NCBI GenBank assembly: GCA_015179025.1
Contig: WHUX01000003.1
Location: 434,001 to 498,000, forward strand
Length of the DNA: 64,000 nt
Origin: Terfezia claveryi
Taxonomy: Eukaryota > Ascomycota > Pezizomycetes > Pezizales > Pezizaceae
Direction: 5' to 3'
Below the pieces are notes generated by a model that was not told where the DNA came from, ran no database searches, and was given only the letters and a program-made list of their open reading frames with translations. Positions 32,630 through 42,340 of this stretch are shown in pieces. Within the stretch, counting starts at the first letter, position 1; each line of letters starts with the position of its first letter. A program made the position numbers and the translations under genes.

Positions 32630-33760
32630 ATGGTTTCTCGTGGAGCTATCAATTTCAAGCATGTCGACTGCGACTTCAACAAATGTCATGGAAGAGCCGA
32701 AGAACTTGGACACCATATCTTCTGTCCATACTTCGAGGGCATCCAGGATGAAGAAAGCGAATATGACATGATGAAGGAAGAAGAGTCCTCAGACAACGAG
32801 ACTCTATCTACTATACCAGAAGAAGTTTTCAGCGGGTATGATCGTGTACCCAATATAAATAAGAACAAACCCTTAACAGTTCTTGGACTAAGATATAGGC
32901 CTCCATCTTCTGAAAACGTACAACAAAATACCCTCGCTCCTGAAGAAGCAAAGAAATTGCTATCGACCTGGCTCATAGCAATTGGCAACAACACAAAAGG
33001 ATGCACTGGTCCTTTTGCCGCGATTTTTACTGTCCAGTTCATGGCAGCTCCCACGCCATGAATAACCGCATGTTCACCGTCGAAACATGTGCAATCTGCA
33101 ACCACCACGGATATGGCAGTTTGAACTGTAACCTGACAGCCTCAGTTCTTAAGAAGGAGAAGGAATTCCTTACGACTCGTATTGCGTATATCCTAGCCGC
33201 AAATGAGCCTCAAAAGGAACTAGCACCAGTACAACAAATGCCAGGTACCACCTCCACCAGCTCTCAGCCGTGAAGAAGCTATCCAGGAAATCGGAGAATG
33301 GGCAAAAAGATGGATTGCCAACAAGCCGACACAACTCACTCTCCAACCCAGCATTCAGTTCAGTAACCCTACCGAACAGATGACCAACCGACAAATGGAA
33401 CAGGAGATCATGAATACTCCTGTTGCCCCACAACAACCATGGAATGCACCTCAACAACCAGCTGCAACTGCTAGCAGCAGTAACGCAATTCCAATCAACA
33501 CCGCGCCGTCACCACTCGTTCTAAAAAGCGAGTAGCTATTGACGAAGATCTACCCTCTTTCATTCAAGACACCAAGACCTCCAGACAGCGTTGTGATTTC
33601 TGTAAGTTCTCAGAACATAATGCTTCTACATGCAAGGAGAAGAAACCCACCATCAATGACTTCAACACAAGGATCGAACCGACCCTCAACAAGCTCATTG
33701 AAGAGAAACACATCAGTGACGGATGGGAAGACGACAAGGACTACTTCATCACACACTAGC
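32630..33760 (+). pseudogene. G5 Cys/His-rich region between RNase H and integrase
   Basis: About 380 codons lie where gypsy pol normally has only a short linker. Three metal-binding patterns are visible: CDFNKCHGRAEELGHHIFC; CTGPFCRDFYCPVHGSSHA followed by ETCAICNHHGYGSLNC (a CCHC knuckle with Tyr for His, one C-to-T change); and RCDFCKFSEHNASTCKEK, an intact C-x2-C-x4-H-x4-C knuckle. Between the second and third is a gag-like helical part (REEAIQEIGEWAKRW, QMTNRQMEQEIM). The pieces lie in different frames separated by three or four indels. A Met at 32630 starts the first. The region could be a separate ORF, a captured gag-like domain, or part of pol leading into integrase. Confidence 0.6.
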
Positions 33761-33777
33761 TTGACCAAGGAATAGGT

Positions 33778-35290
33778 ATGAAAGCCGCATATCAATCATG
33801 TATGAGAGTATGTCCTATCTGGAAGAACTATTATGATACCTTTGTGAATCGTAAGGATCATAGAAGAAAAGACGGATTTTTGTATGTCAAGAACCGACAA
33901 GGACAATGGAGACTAGTCTTGCCCTCTACCTTTAACATCGAAGGTAAGAACTATCTCGAATTGGTTATTAAAGATGCACATGAAGCAACCGCTCATGGTG
34001 GCATTGAAAAAACGATGAAATATCTTACTGACCGATATGATTGCCAGTCCTTTGCAGAACCAACTAAGGACTATATCAGAAGTTGTGATACTTGTCAACG
34101 GACAAAGTATTCCAACAAGGCGCCACTTGGACTCGTAACCCCATTACATGTACCAATAGGCCATGGACTGACATATCGATGGATTTTCTTAAGTTAGCAC
34201 CTGTGTTTACTAAGTGTTCAATTTTGTACCCGAATATTCCTGTTGAAGAAGATCATGTAGTTTGTATTTCACGACTTTGGACGATTGTTGATAGACAATC
34301 AGGATTCAAGTTTCTTATTCCTGTCTCAGATAATTTCACAGCGAACAATGTACTGCTACCTTTGATACTCATGTAGTCCCGACTATGGGATACCCTTTCT
34401 GTATTGTTTTTGACCGCGACACTCTTTTTATGTCAACGCACTTTCAAGATTAAGCTAGGAATAAAGGAATCAAGTTGGAACCGTCCACCGCATATCATCC
34501 ATTGCAGACGGACAATCGGAAATTGTGAACAAAGAAATTCTACAAGTAGTAAGAGCCTGTAAAATCGAAGGATTTGATTGGCTACAGAAACTACTAGAGA
34601 TACAGTTGAAACTTAACTCTAGGTATAACGCCGCTAGACAGAATAGTCCTTTTCCACACTATTTGGATTTAATGCACATCTTGGCGTATCGATACTTCCA
34701 TACCCCATTAATGCATATGTACCCGCAAATGAACGTCATGAGGTAACATCAAAAACCTATATGACGCCAAGAAGACTCAAGCATCTCAAGCGAACAAACG
34801 ACTACCCAATACAGCCAAATTTTCAGTCGGACAACAAGTTATGCTTTCCTCAGAAAACATAAACCTATCGAACGTCTCACCCAAACTCAAACTAAAATGG
34901 CTAGGCCCATTTCCTATTATCTCTAGTAATCGGAAACGCAATAACTATAGCCTAGACCTATCCAGTCAACCTGACCTCCACCTCATATATAATACTTTTC
35001 ATATTAGCAAACTCAAACCATACTACAAAAACGATCCTACCCAGTTCCCTCACAGACAATCTCAGGAACCAGGACCAATTCAAGAAGATCGTTATGAAGT
35101 TGAAAAGGTATTAGAATTCAGAACAGCTCCTCGAACTGGAGAAAGACAATATAAGGTCAGATGGCTAGGATACCTTCCTAAATATGATTCCTGAGTAAAC
35201 GCCAAGGATATCACTACCGAAATTCTTCAAGACTTCTGGACGACAGGAAGTATGGAAGACACATTCAAGAGACGTCGTAGGACCAAAGGA
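33778..35290 (+). pseudogene. G5 integrase and chromodomain
   Basis: The zinc end is seen as HEATAHGGIEKTMKYL and CDTCQRTKYS. The catalytic part is spread over frames: TDISMDFLKLAP (Asp), LWTIVDRQSGFKFLIPVSDN, GYPFCIVFDRDTLF (Asp, near 34385-34425), and a remnant of the Glu motif with VNKEILQVVRACKIEG. A C-terminal domain follows (LKLKWLGPFPIISSNRKRNN, YNTFHISKLKPY), then a chromodomain (RYEVEKVLEF, RQYKVRWLGYLPKYDS) with the expected Trp replaced by a stop (TGA, 35192). Chromodomains in this class steer integration to heterochromatin. The element is non-functional as read. Confidence 0.75.
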
Positions 35291-35484
35291 AAACAAGGAC
35301 CACGAACTAGAGATGAGACCTGAGCTCTCATCCAACAAGAACGAGATAGAATCATGAGTCAAAGAAACACTAAGATATTACGTTAATGCTAATGTATTAA
35401 CAATGCATCAAATCTTAGGACGTATGGAAACCAATATGGCAGAGCGAAAGAAGTAAGGATAGGAAATCCTTCTATGTGGGGAAG

Positions 35485-36164
35485 TGTAATGGAGAACTAT
35501 ATCTCATTGCTTATATAATTGATTATATACTTTTGTATTTCCTATATTACTACTATGTTATGTAACTAAGCCTCTCGGTTGAAGGACTAGCCTTCTACCA
35601 CCTCCTATTGCTTTATAAGCGTCCATAGCACGCGGAATCTGCCATGGGAAGTTCCATGGCACTTGCCATATGAAGACACCCTCATTATGGCCGCGTGACC
35701 TCTGTTTAAGGCGTGTGACTCATTACTATGGCCACATGACCCTCGTTTATGGCGTGTGACTCATTACTATGGCCACATGACCCCTTTTGTACAGCGCACC
35801 ACCTTCTGGTGTGCCACCCTTTATTGTATTTATTTCCTTAGTCATTAGATCTCAGAGGAGTATAAATAGGCCGCTGGATTCCCTCTGGAATCCACAAGAA
35901 ACACAAGAAGCAACCAAGCAAGCCTTCAGAGCAAGCAAGCCTATATTCCGATCAGATCAAGATCATATAGCTTAGATAGCACAAATCATATAAGATAGAT
36001 TACACCAGTTAATTACTGTTCCCTTCGGGAACGTCCCACATAGTAATCTCCCTACCCTTCTGAGGTCTTACCTCAGCAGAACCGAAATACACAAACGTCC
36101 GTGCCTACGGATATAGATTGTATAAACGGTACCGAATGAATACTGTTTAGTACCATTCATTACA
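35485..36164 (+). repeat. G5 3' LTR
   Basis: 680 bp, about 98% identical to the 5' LTR by eye. It is preceded by a purine run (TGTGGGGAAG). It carries the same U3 repeats and TATA box. Confidence 0.9.
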
Positions 36165-36169
36165 CTTTT

Positions 36170-36392
36170 ACTTTTTAAGGCTTTACTCTATCACTTGCAT
36201 GTGTCGAGACACGTAAGTCTTAAGAATCGCTTATCTCTCATTGAGATCGATCCTCGCTTATAGGATTTTCGCTTATCGTAAGAATACTCCGCGACGATTC
36301 TACGAGATACCAGTGGATTCCGCCAGCTCATTCGACTCTCCGGACATTTAAGACAGTAATAGTCACTCTGACTATTTGCGATCTTCTTCATA
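36170..36392 (+). repeat. G4 3' LTR, right piece
   Basis: Continues the G4 LTR after G5 (ACTTTTTAAGGC... to CTTCTTCATA) and ends where CCGC returns to the gag of G3. Confidence 0.9.
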
Positions 36393-36616
36393 CCGCCTCT
36401 ATAGATTTGTCCTTAAGAAGGCCTCAATTGATACAGGAGGAATGAGACAGACGCAAAGATAAAGGCTTGTGTATTGCATGCAAGAAGGCTGATCATTTTA
36501 TCACAGCCTGTCCCCTTTAGAAAGCTTGTGCCCTGGCCGTCAATACCATTTCCGACACTCCAATACCCTGGATTAAGGAGGTTGACAAGTCGGGAAAAGC
36601 CCTGTCCCTTGCCTAG
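36393..36616 (+). pseudogene. G3 gag, 3' part with zinc knuckle
   Basis: Continues from 18099 after G4. The CCHC knuckle is CIACKKADHFITAC. The frame ends SGKALSLA and TAG at 36614. A TAG occurs in place of Arg near CPL.KACALAV. The slippery site lies at 36592-36598. Confidence 0.8.
36592..36598 (+). promoter_or_regulatory. Putative -1 frameshift site GGGAAAA (G3)
   Basis: The heptamer reads G GGA AAA in the gag frame, 15 bases before the gag stop codon. Pol continues in the -1 frame. The same heptamer sits at the same place in G1 and G2. Confidence 0.6.
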
Positions 36617-39600
36617 TTACTAACACTAGCAAAGGACCTGCCCCAGGCCATTTGTCTTTGTCTACATTTTCTGTTTCTTCTGCTGTTGACGAATCTCACT
36701 TGTTTAGTGAGCATTTTGTTGTATCTATCTCCCTCAGAATTAATAATAGAACAATTAATACGTCAGCACTTATAAATTACGGAGCTTCAGGAATTGTATT
36801 CATTGACCAAGCCTTTATCAGTAAATTTTCAATACCTAAATCCAAGCTCAAAACCCCCCATGTCCTAGATGTCATTGACAGTCAACCCATCTCCTCCATA
36901 GATATCACCAATATTGCGTGCTTGTCTGCCCTAGTGGGGGATCATTCCGAAGCCAACCTCCCTATGTTCGTCACTAAGCTAAAATACCTAATTGTCCTCG
37001 GAATCCCCTAGCTCAGAATGCATAATGTATCAGTTAGCTTTGGCTCATACACCCTGCAGTTCAATAGCTAGTATTGGTAAAAACAATGCGGAAATCCAAA
37101 AGCCACTGTTACTGAGCTATGTGCCTTGCCACCTCCGATAATCCACCTGACTCAAGTAGTACCTTAGTATGTGCACATCAATGCCAATCCCCCAATTCCC
37201 CCTATTGTACTGCCTCCAAAACCTCTGAATATTAGTTTTATTGGAGTAAGGGCTTTTGCTTACCTCACTAGGAGGCACAAGCTGAAGGCTCACACCCTGT
37301 CCATATATGAGGTGAACCTGGAGATTAATAAGACGAGGTCTAAGGAGGAGGGGAAGTCTATAGTCCTAGACGAATACTACAAATTCATCGACCTATTCTC
37401 GGAGAAGGCCGCAGAAAAGCTCACACCCCACTGGCTATATAACTAAACTATTCTGCTGATAGAGAGTAAGACCCCCCCCTATGGGCCCCTCTATGGAATG
37501 TCCCAGTTAGAGCTGGAAGCTTTGAAGAAATACTTAGAGGAAAACCTCAATAAGAGCTTCATTCGCAATAGCTCCTCACCAGTGGGTGCCCCAGTACTGT
37601 TCGTGAAGAAATCAGATAGATCTCTTCAGTTGTATATCGATTACTAGTGCCTAAATGTGATAACGGTCAAAAATAGGTACCTCCTACCTCTGATTCAAGA
37701 GATATTTGCCAGGCTTTCCAAGGTGAAATAGATCACCAAATTGGACTTGCGAGGGGCATACAACCTGGTACAGATTGCCAAAGGGGAGGAGTAGAAAACA
37801 GCCTTCCGGATACGTTACAGCCACTTCGAGTACAATGTCATGTCCTTTGGCCTAACCAATACTCTTGCCTACTTCTAGCACTTTATCAATGATACCTTAT
37901 GGGACTTTCTGGATATGTTCTGCATGGCTTACCTTGATAATATCTTGATTTATTCAGATACTCTAGTAGAGTATAAGATTCATGTCTAGCAGGTATTGGA
38001 GAAGCTGCAGCAAGCTGGGTTGTACCTGTAAGTGTATATAAGGGGGACTGGAAGATCAAATTAGATAAGATAAGGATCTTATCTAATCAGATAATCTCAG
38101 GCTAGTAATGTATACTACAAAGTAGATTACTAATAGTATATTGTTTATTCTCACTATTAAAGTTATTACCAGTAGCATAAGATTACTGTAATAGGTAAAG
38201 TAGTATAGGAGTGCTAAAGGCACTTAGAAAATTAACCAGTGGAACTTCTATATTGATTGTACTCTAACTATGTTCTGAGTTCTAACTATCTGTCCAACTG
38301 AAGGGAAATTCAGGGGACTATATATGTTTCCAACGGGGTAGTGCTGGGGCAGTGCTGAGGCAGTGCACCATCATCTGACCCTTACATGATTTGAAATCAA
38401 CATCATAGAAACTTCTAGATAGTACTTCCAAATACTTATCTAGTACAAAATAGGTTAAGTCTTAACTTTGACTTATACATGTGAAAGTATGTGAAAGCAT
38501 GTAATAACATGTGAAAGCATGTGAAATATTAGCAAGGCAGACAGCACACACAATGTTATGTGTTTTGAGATGCTTGCTTAGTAAGAAAATACATAAGAAA
38601 TACATTTGTAAGGGAGAGGGTTAGTCATAGGGTATGAGTAAACCACTTCCTTACAGTACCTCAAGTCCGAGAAATACGAATTCCATGTGCAGGAGGTTAA
38701 GTATCTAGGGTTGATTATCACTACAGAAGGTATTAGAATAGACCCTGCCAAGGTCACTACTGTTCAGGAATAGGAAGTTCTAGCAAATCTCAAGGATGTT
38801 TAGGCCTTCCTAAAATTCGCTGACTTTTACCAATGGTTCATTCTAGAGTATTCCAAGATTGTGGCCCCCCTCACAGCCCTAACCAAAAAGGACCAGTGAT
38901 TCCACTGGAGTCCAAAAGCCCAATCCACCTTCCAGAACCTCAAGGAAGCCTTCTGCTCAGCACCCATACTGGCTCACTTTGATCCTGATAGCAAGTGTTT
39001 TGTGGAAACAGATGCCTCCGACTATGTCTCCACCAGAATTTTGTCCCAGTATGTTAATGGAGTCCTCTACCTGGTGGCCTATTTCTCCAAAAAGAACTCT
39101 ATAGTGGAGTGTAATTATGAGATCTATGATAAAGAATTAATGGCCATTGTTTGAGCTTTTGGGGAATGGAGACCTCATCTAGAGTCAGCCAAGAAAATTA
39201 TCAAGGTGTTGTCCAATCATAAGAACCTTGAGTATTTCACCACTACCAAGCTACTGAACTGATAGCAAGCTAGATGGTTAGAGTTCTTATCTCAGTTCAA
39301 CTTCAAGATCAAGTACCGGCCTGGAAAGGCAAGGGGTAAGCCGGATGCACTGACCAAGAGATCAGGAGATCTTCCTAAAGGAGGGGATGAAAGGCTGAGG
39401 TACCAGAATTAGATAGTACTGAAACCAGGAAATCTCGACCTAGTTGCCAATACTCTTGCTAACGCTGATGCCAGAAATGACCTCCTTCTGCAGTTATGAC
39501 AAGCACATGCGGAGGACCCCCTAGTTAAGGATATAATCACTGCGGTGGAATCTGGATAGTATTACCACATCAAGATTTCTCTAGCTGAGTATACAACTCA

Positions 39601-39790
39601 GAACGGCCTTCTCTACTACCTGGAATGCCTCTATGTGCCTACAGACGATGAGTTATGCCTGCGATTGATCAAGGAATACTACGACACACTAGCAGTGGGT
39701 CACCCTGAAGTGGCTAAGATGTTAGAGTTGCTGTCCAGGCAATATACATGGATTAACTAATGGAAGGAAGTAGAGCAGTACATATGGAAT
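36599..39790 (+). pseudogene. G3 protease, reverse transcriptase and RNase H
   Basis: The protease region reads SALINYGASGIVFIDQAF where G1 and G2 have LIDCGASG; both changes are G-to-A. The reverse transcriptase has many stops and [11 protein letters not shown] in place of YLDD. The solo LTR at 38027-38655 splits it after GLYL. RNase H ([26 protein letters not shown]) and the start of integrase (HPEVAKMLELLSRQYTWIN) follow. It ends at the G2 insertion. Confidence 0.8.
38027..38655 (+). mobile_element. Solo LTR of a further family with 5-bp target duplication
   Basis: 629 bp starting TGTAAGTGTATATAAGG and ending CTTACA, with GTACC duplicated at 38022-38026 and 38656-38660. It interrupts the reverse-transcriptase codons of G3 exactly (GLYL before, KSEKYEFHV after). 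There is no internal coding sequence, so it is a solo LTR from recombination or a short LTR-only unit. The orientation is not certain because only one LTR exists. Confidence 0.85.
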
Positions 39791-40365
39791 TGTAACGTGG
39801 GCTCTGGGAACAAGGCGACCAAAGGGTACGCCGGAAAGAAGGCAGAGGCTAGGGCGAGACACACGTAGGAACGCTACGTGTGTGACTAGGGGAAGGCTGG
39901 GACGGGGGGTAAGGGCAAGAGGCAAGAGGGGCAGAGGGCAAGGGACACGAGACACGCGGAAGCAGTTGCCGCGTGTGTCAAGGGAGGCAGTTGGGCTGCA
40001 GAGACAAGGCGAGGCAAGACAAGGACAGGAGGTTCGCGGGGTATGCAGCAGGGTTGCAGAGTCGAGGCGAGACAAGGAGGTGCACAAGGGAGATGCACCA
40101 ACATAGAGAGAAGCAAGGCCCTGTATTGAATATACAAGACGTTGGATGGGGATCCAACGAGAGGGCGGAGGGACGAAGATATATATACATGATTCCAGGC
40201 CAAGGCCGTGGAAGGAATAAGCTTCCTGAGATTCCTATCTCGGAAGCTAAGATAACAATCACCCATCGACGACACCCGAACAAGCCTGTTCGAGTGTCAA
40301 AACAGCACGACACCCGAACAAGCCTGTTCGAGTGTCAAATCAAGACTAAGAACACGGTTGTGACA
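39791..40365 (-). repeat. G2 3' LTR
   Basis: Starts TGTAACGTGGGCTC on the + strand and ends GGTTGTGACA. It contains two 28-bp hairpins (GACACCCGAACAAGCC...) near 40275-40340. Confidence 0.9.
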
Positions 40366-40482
40366 CTATCCCCCCTTTAGGCTGGAGCTCCAGTGACTAG
40401 GAGGCTTGGGCACGATAACCGGCAAAATCAACACAGGAAACAACAACAAAGGCAACGACAAGGATTCCAACTCCAAACAACA

Positions 40483-40530
40483 AGAAGAACGAGAAGAGCG
40501 AGAAGAACGAGAAGAACGAGAAGAACGAGA
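40483..40530 (-). repeat. 9-bp repeat (GAGAAGAAC) in the G2 3' untranslated region
   Basis: About five copies lie between the chromodomain stop (40572) and the polypurine tract. No function is evident. Confidence 0.75.
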
Positions 40531-40571
40531 GTCAGACGGGCCCCACCGTATGACTCTCAAAATACACAACA

Positions 40572-41654
40572 TCATTCCATTGGGCGAGGCTTCCTTAGGT
40601 ATTGCTGGTGGAATAGGGCGACCAAATCCTGCGCATTCTCCAAGTCCTCTGCGGGTTGCCAAGTAGCCTCCTCATCCCCTAACCACTTGACCTTATACTA
40701 AACTCGTCCATAGCGTTTCCTTGAGTCCAGTACCTCCTCAACCTCCCACTCCTCTTCACCTGCAATCACCACTGGAGGAGGTGGGGGGTGCTTTTGCCTG
40801 GGAAGGGGATCGTCAGCGGCTGGCTCGATCTCCGAGACATGAACGACCGGATGGCGCTTGATATCCTTGGGAAACCTCAGCTGATAAGCATGAGTGCCCA
40901 CAGCTGCTAACACCTCGTAGGGGCCTAGGAACTTGTGATCCAGCTTGCGAGATAGCCGTTCCGTTCGGAAGTACCTGCTGGAGAGCCATACTTGGTCCCC
41001 TGGGTGGTATTTAGGAGCTGGCAACCGGGACCCATTGGCATACTCCGCTTGCCTGGCTTGGGCGTAGGCCAACTCAGCCTTCAAGGTAGCATGGAGTTTT
41101 GTGATCTCTGTTGCGAAGTCCTTGGCTGGGGCATTCTCCCTGGCCTTGCGCAGAGGTGCCAGGGAGTCTATGAACCGAGGGTGCCAGCCATAATTGGCCA
41201 GGAATGGGGAGGTCTTCAGGGTCTCGGAGAAGTGGTTGTTAGCGGAAAACTCGCAGGTCGCCAGCAACGAAACCCAGTTATTCTGCTGATAATTGATGTA
41301 CGCCCTCAGGTACTGCTCCATGATGGCGTTCATGCGTTCTGACTGGCTATCAGTCTGAGGGTGGTATGCTGTGGACAAGTGTACTTCAATACCCAGCAGC
41401 TCACAGAAGGTTCTCCAGAAGTCGGCGACGAACTGAGGGCCACGGTCTGAGACAACCGACGCCGGGAGGCCATGGTAATGGAAGACATTATTCAGGTAAA
41501 GGGATGCCAATTCAGGGGCTGAGCAAGTGTCTCGACAGGGTATCACATGCCTCATTTTTGTCAACCGATCCACTACCATTAAGATGGCATTGAATCCCGA
41601 GTCTTCTGGCAATCTGGTGACGAAGTCCATAGTCAGGTGTTGCCAGGGTTGTTC
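40572..41654 (-). pseudogene. G2 integrase core and chromodomain
   Basis: From the G1 junction it reads PWQHLTMDFVTRLPEDSG (first Asp), VVSDRGPQFVADFW (second Asp) and STAYHPQTDSQSERMNAIME (Glu). The catalytic triad is therefore intact. It continues through the C-terminal domain (DHKFLGPYEVLAAVGTHAYQ) to a chromodomain (EEEWEVEEVLDSRKRYGRV). A TAG at 40698 replaces Gln in the chromodomain, after which the frame runs on to the TGA at 40572. The N-terminal zinc part lies on the far side of G1 (about 47803-47950). Confidence 0.85.
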
Positions 41655-41659
41655 TGGGA

Positions 41660-42157
41660 TGTAACGAGGGCTCCGGGGACAAGGCGACCAAGGGGTACGC
41701 CGGGGTGAAGACAGGGACGAGGTAACATATATGTAGGAACGCTACGTGTATGATCAGGGGAAAGGCTAGGGCAAGGGCAAGAGGCAAGAGGGGCAGAGGG
41801 CAAGGAGCACAAGACACGTGGAGGCAGTTGCCGTGTGTGTCGGAGGGGGGCAGCTGTGCTGCAGAGTTATTCACGGGACAAGGCAAGACGAGGGGGTGTA
41901 CATGGGAGGTACACCTTCGCGGAGAGACAAGGTCCTGTATTAGGTATACAAGACGTTGGATGGGGATCCAACAAGAGGGCGGAGAGAGCAAGCTATATAT
42001 ACAGGCTTCCTTCCTGGCCAAGGCCACCGGAAGGAATAAGGTTCCCGAGACCCCTTATCTGGGAACAGAGATAACAACGATATCAATCAACAATAACGAG
42101 AGTCGGACAGAATCCTGTCCGACTCTCAAACCTGGCTAGGAAAGGACGGTTGTGACA
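41660..42157 (-). repeat. G1 3' LTR
   Basis: 498 bp, followed on the + strand by CTATCCCCCCTTTAGG, the polypurine tract in reverse. It contains a 30-bp hairpin (GAGAGTCGGACAG, four bases, CTGTCCGACTCTC) at about 42098-42127. Confidence 0.95.
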
Positions 42158-42340
42158 CTATCCCCCCTTTAGGCTCGGAGCTCCAGCGACTAGGAGGCCT
42201 GGGCACGATAACCGGCAAAACCAACACAGGAAACAACAACAACAAGGTAAGGACAAAAACCCCAACTCCGAACAACTTGACAACAACAGAAACAACAATC
42301 ATAACTCCAACTCCAAATCAACGAAGACAAGACAAAAATA

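Larger units (their letters stand above)
27208..36164 (+). mobile_element. G5: chromodomain gypsy element with an extra zinc-finger region
   Basis: LTRs of 679 and 680 bp (27208-27886 and 35485-36164) start TGTAATGGAGAAC, end TTACA, and differ at roughly ten positions. The 5-bp duplication CTTTT (27203-27207 and 36165-36169) lies within the 3' LTR of G4, whose intact sequence is seen at 18320-18345. Order: gag (28718-30256), zinc knuckle, protease and reverse transcriptase (30361-32160), RNase H (to about 32560), a Cys/His-rich region (32630-33760), integrase (33778-34830) and chromodomain (about 35090-35270). The coding region has many frameshifts and stops despite the very similar LTRs. Confidence 0.9.
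18100..36392 (+). mobile_element. G4: Ty3/gypsy element with an extra 3' ORF, interrupted by G5
   Basis: The LTRs are 456 bp at 18100-18555 and 457 bp in two pieces (26974-27207 and 36170-36392). The target sequence CCGC occurs at 18096-18099 and 36393-36396 and joins the gag of G3 correctly. Without G5 the element is about 9.3 kb. Order: LTR, gag-protease (18698-20977), protease end, reverse transcriptase, RNase H and integrase (20899-24582), six 72-bp repeats (24652-25083), ORF3 (25639-26858), a polypurine tract (AAGAGGGGGAAGGAA) and the 3' LTR. No chromodomain was seen. Its lesions in pol are nearly all nonsense codons explained by single transitions. Confidence 0.9.
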
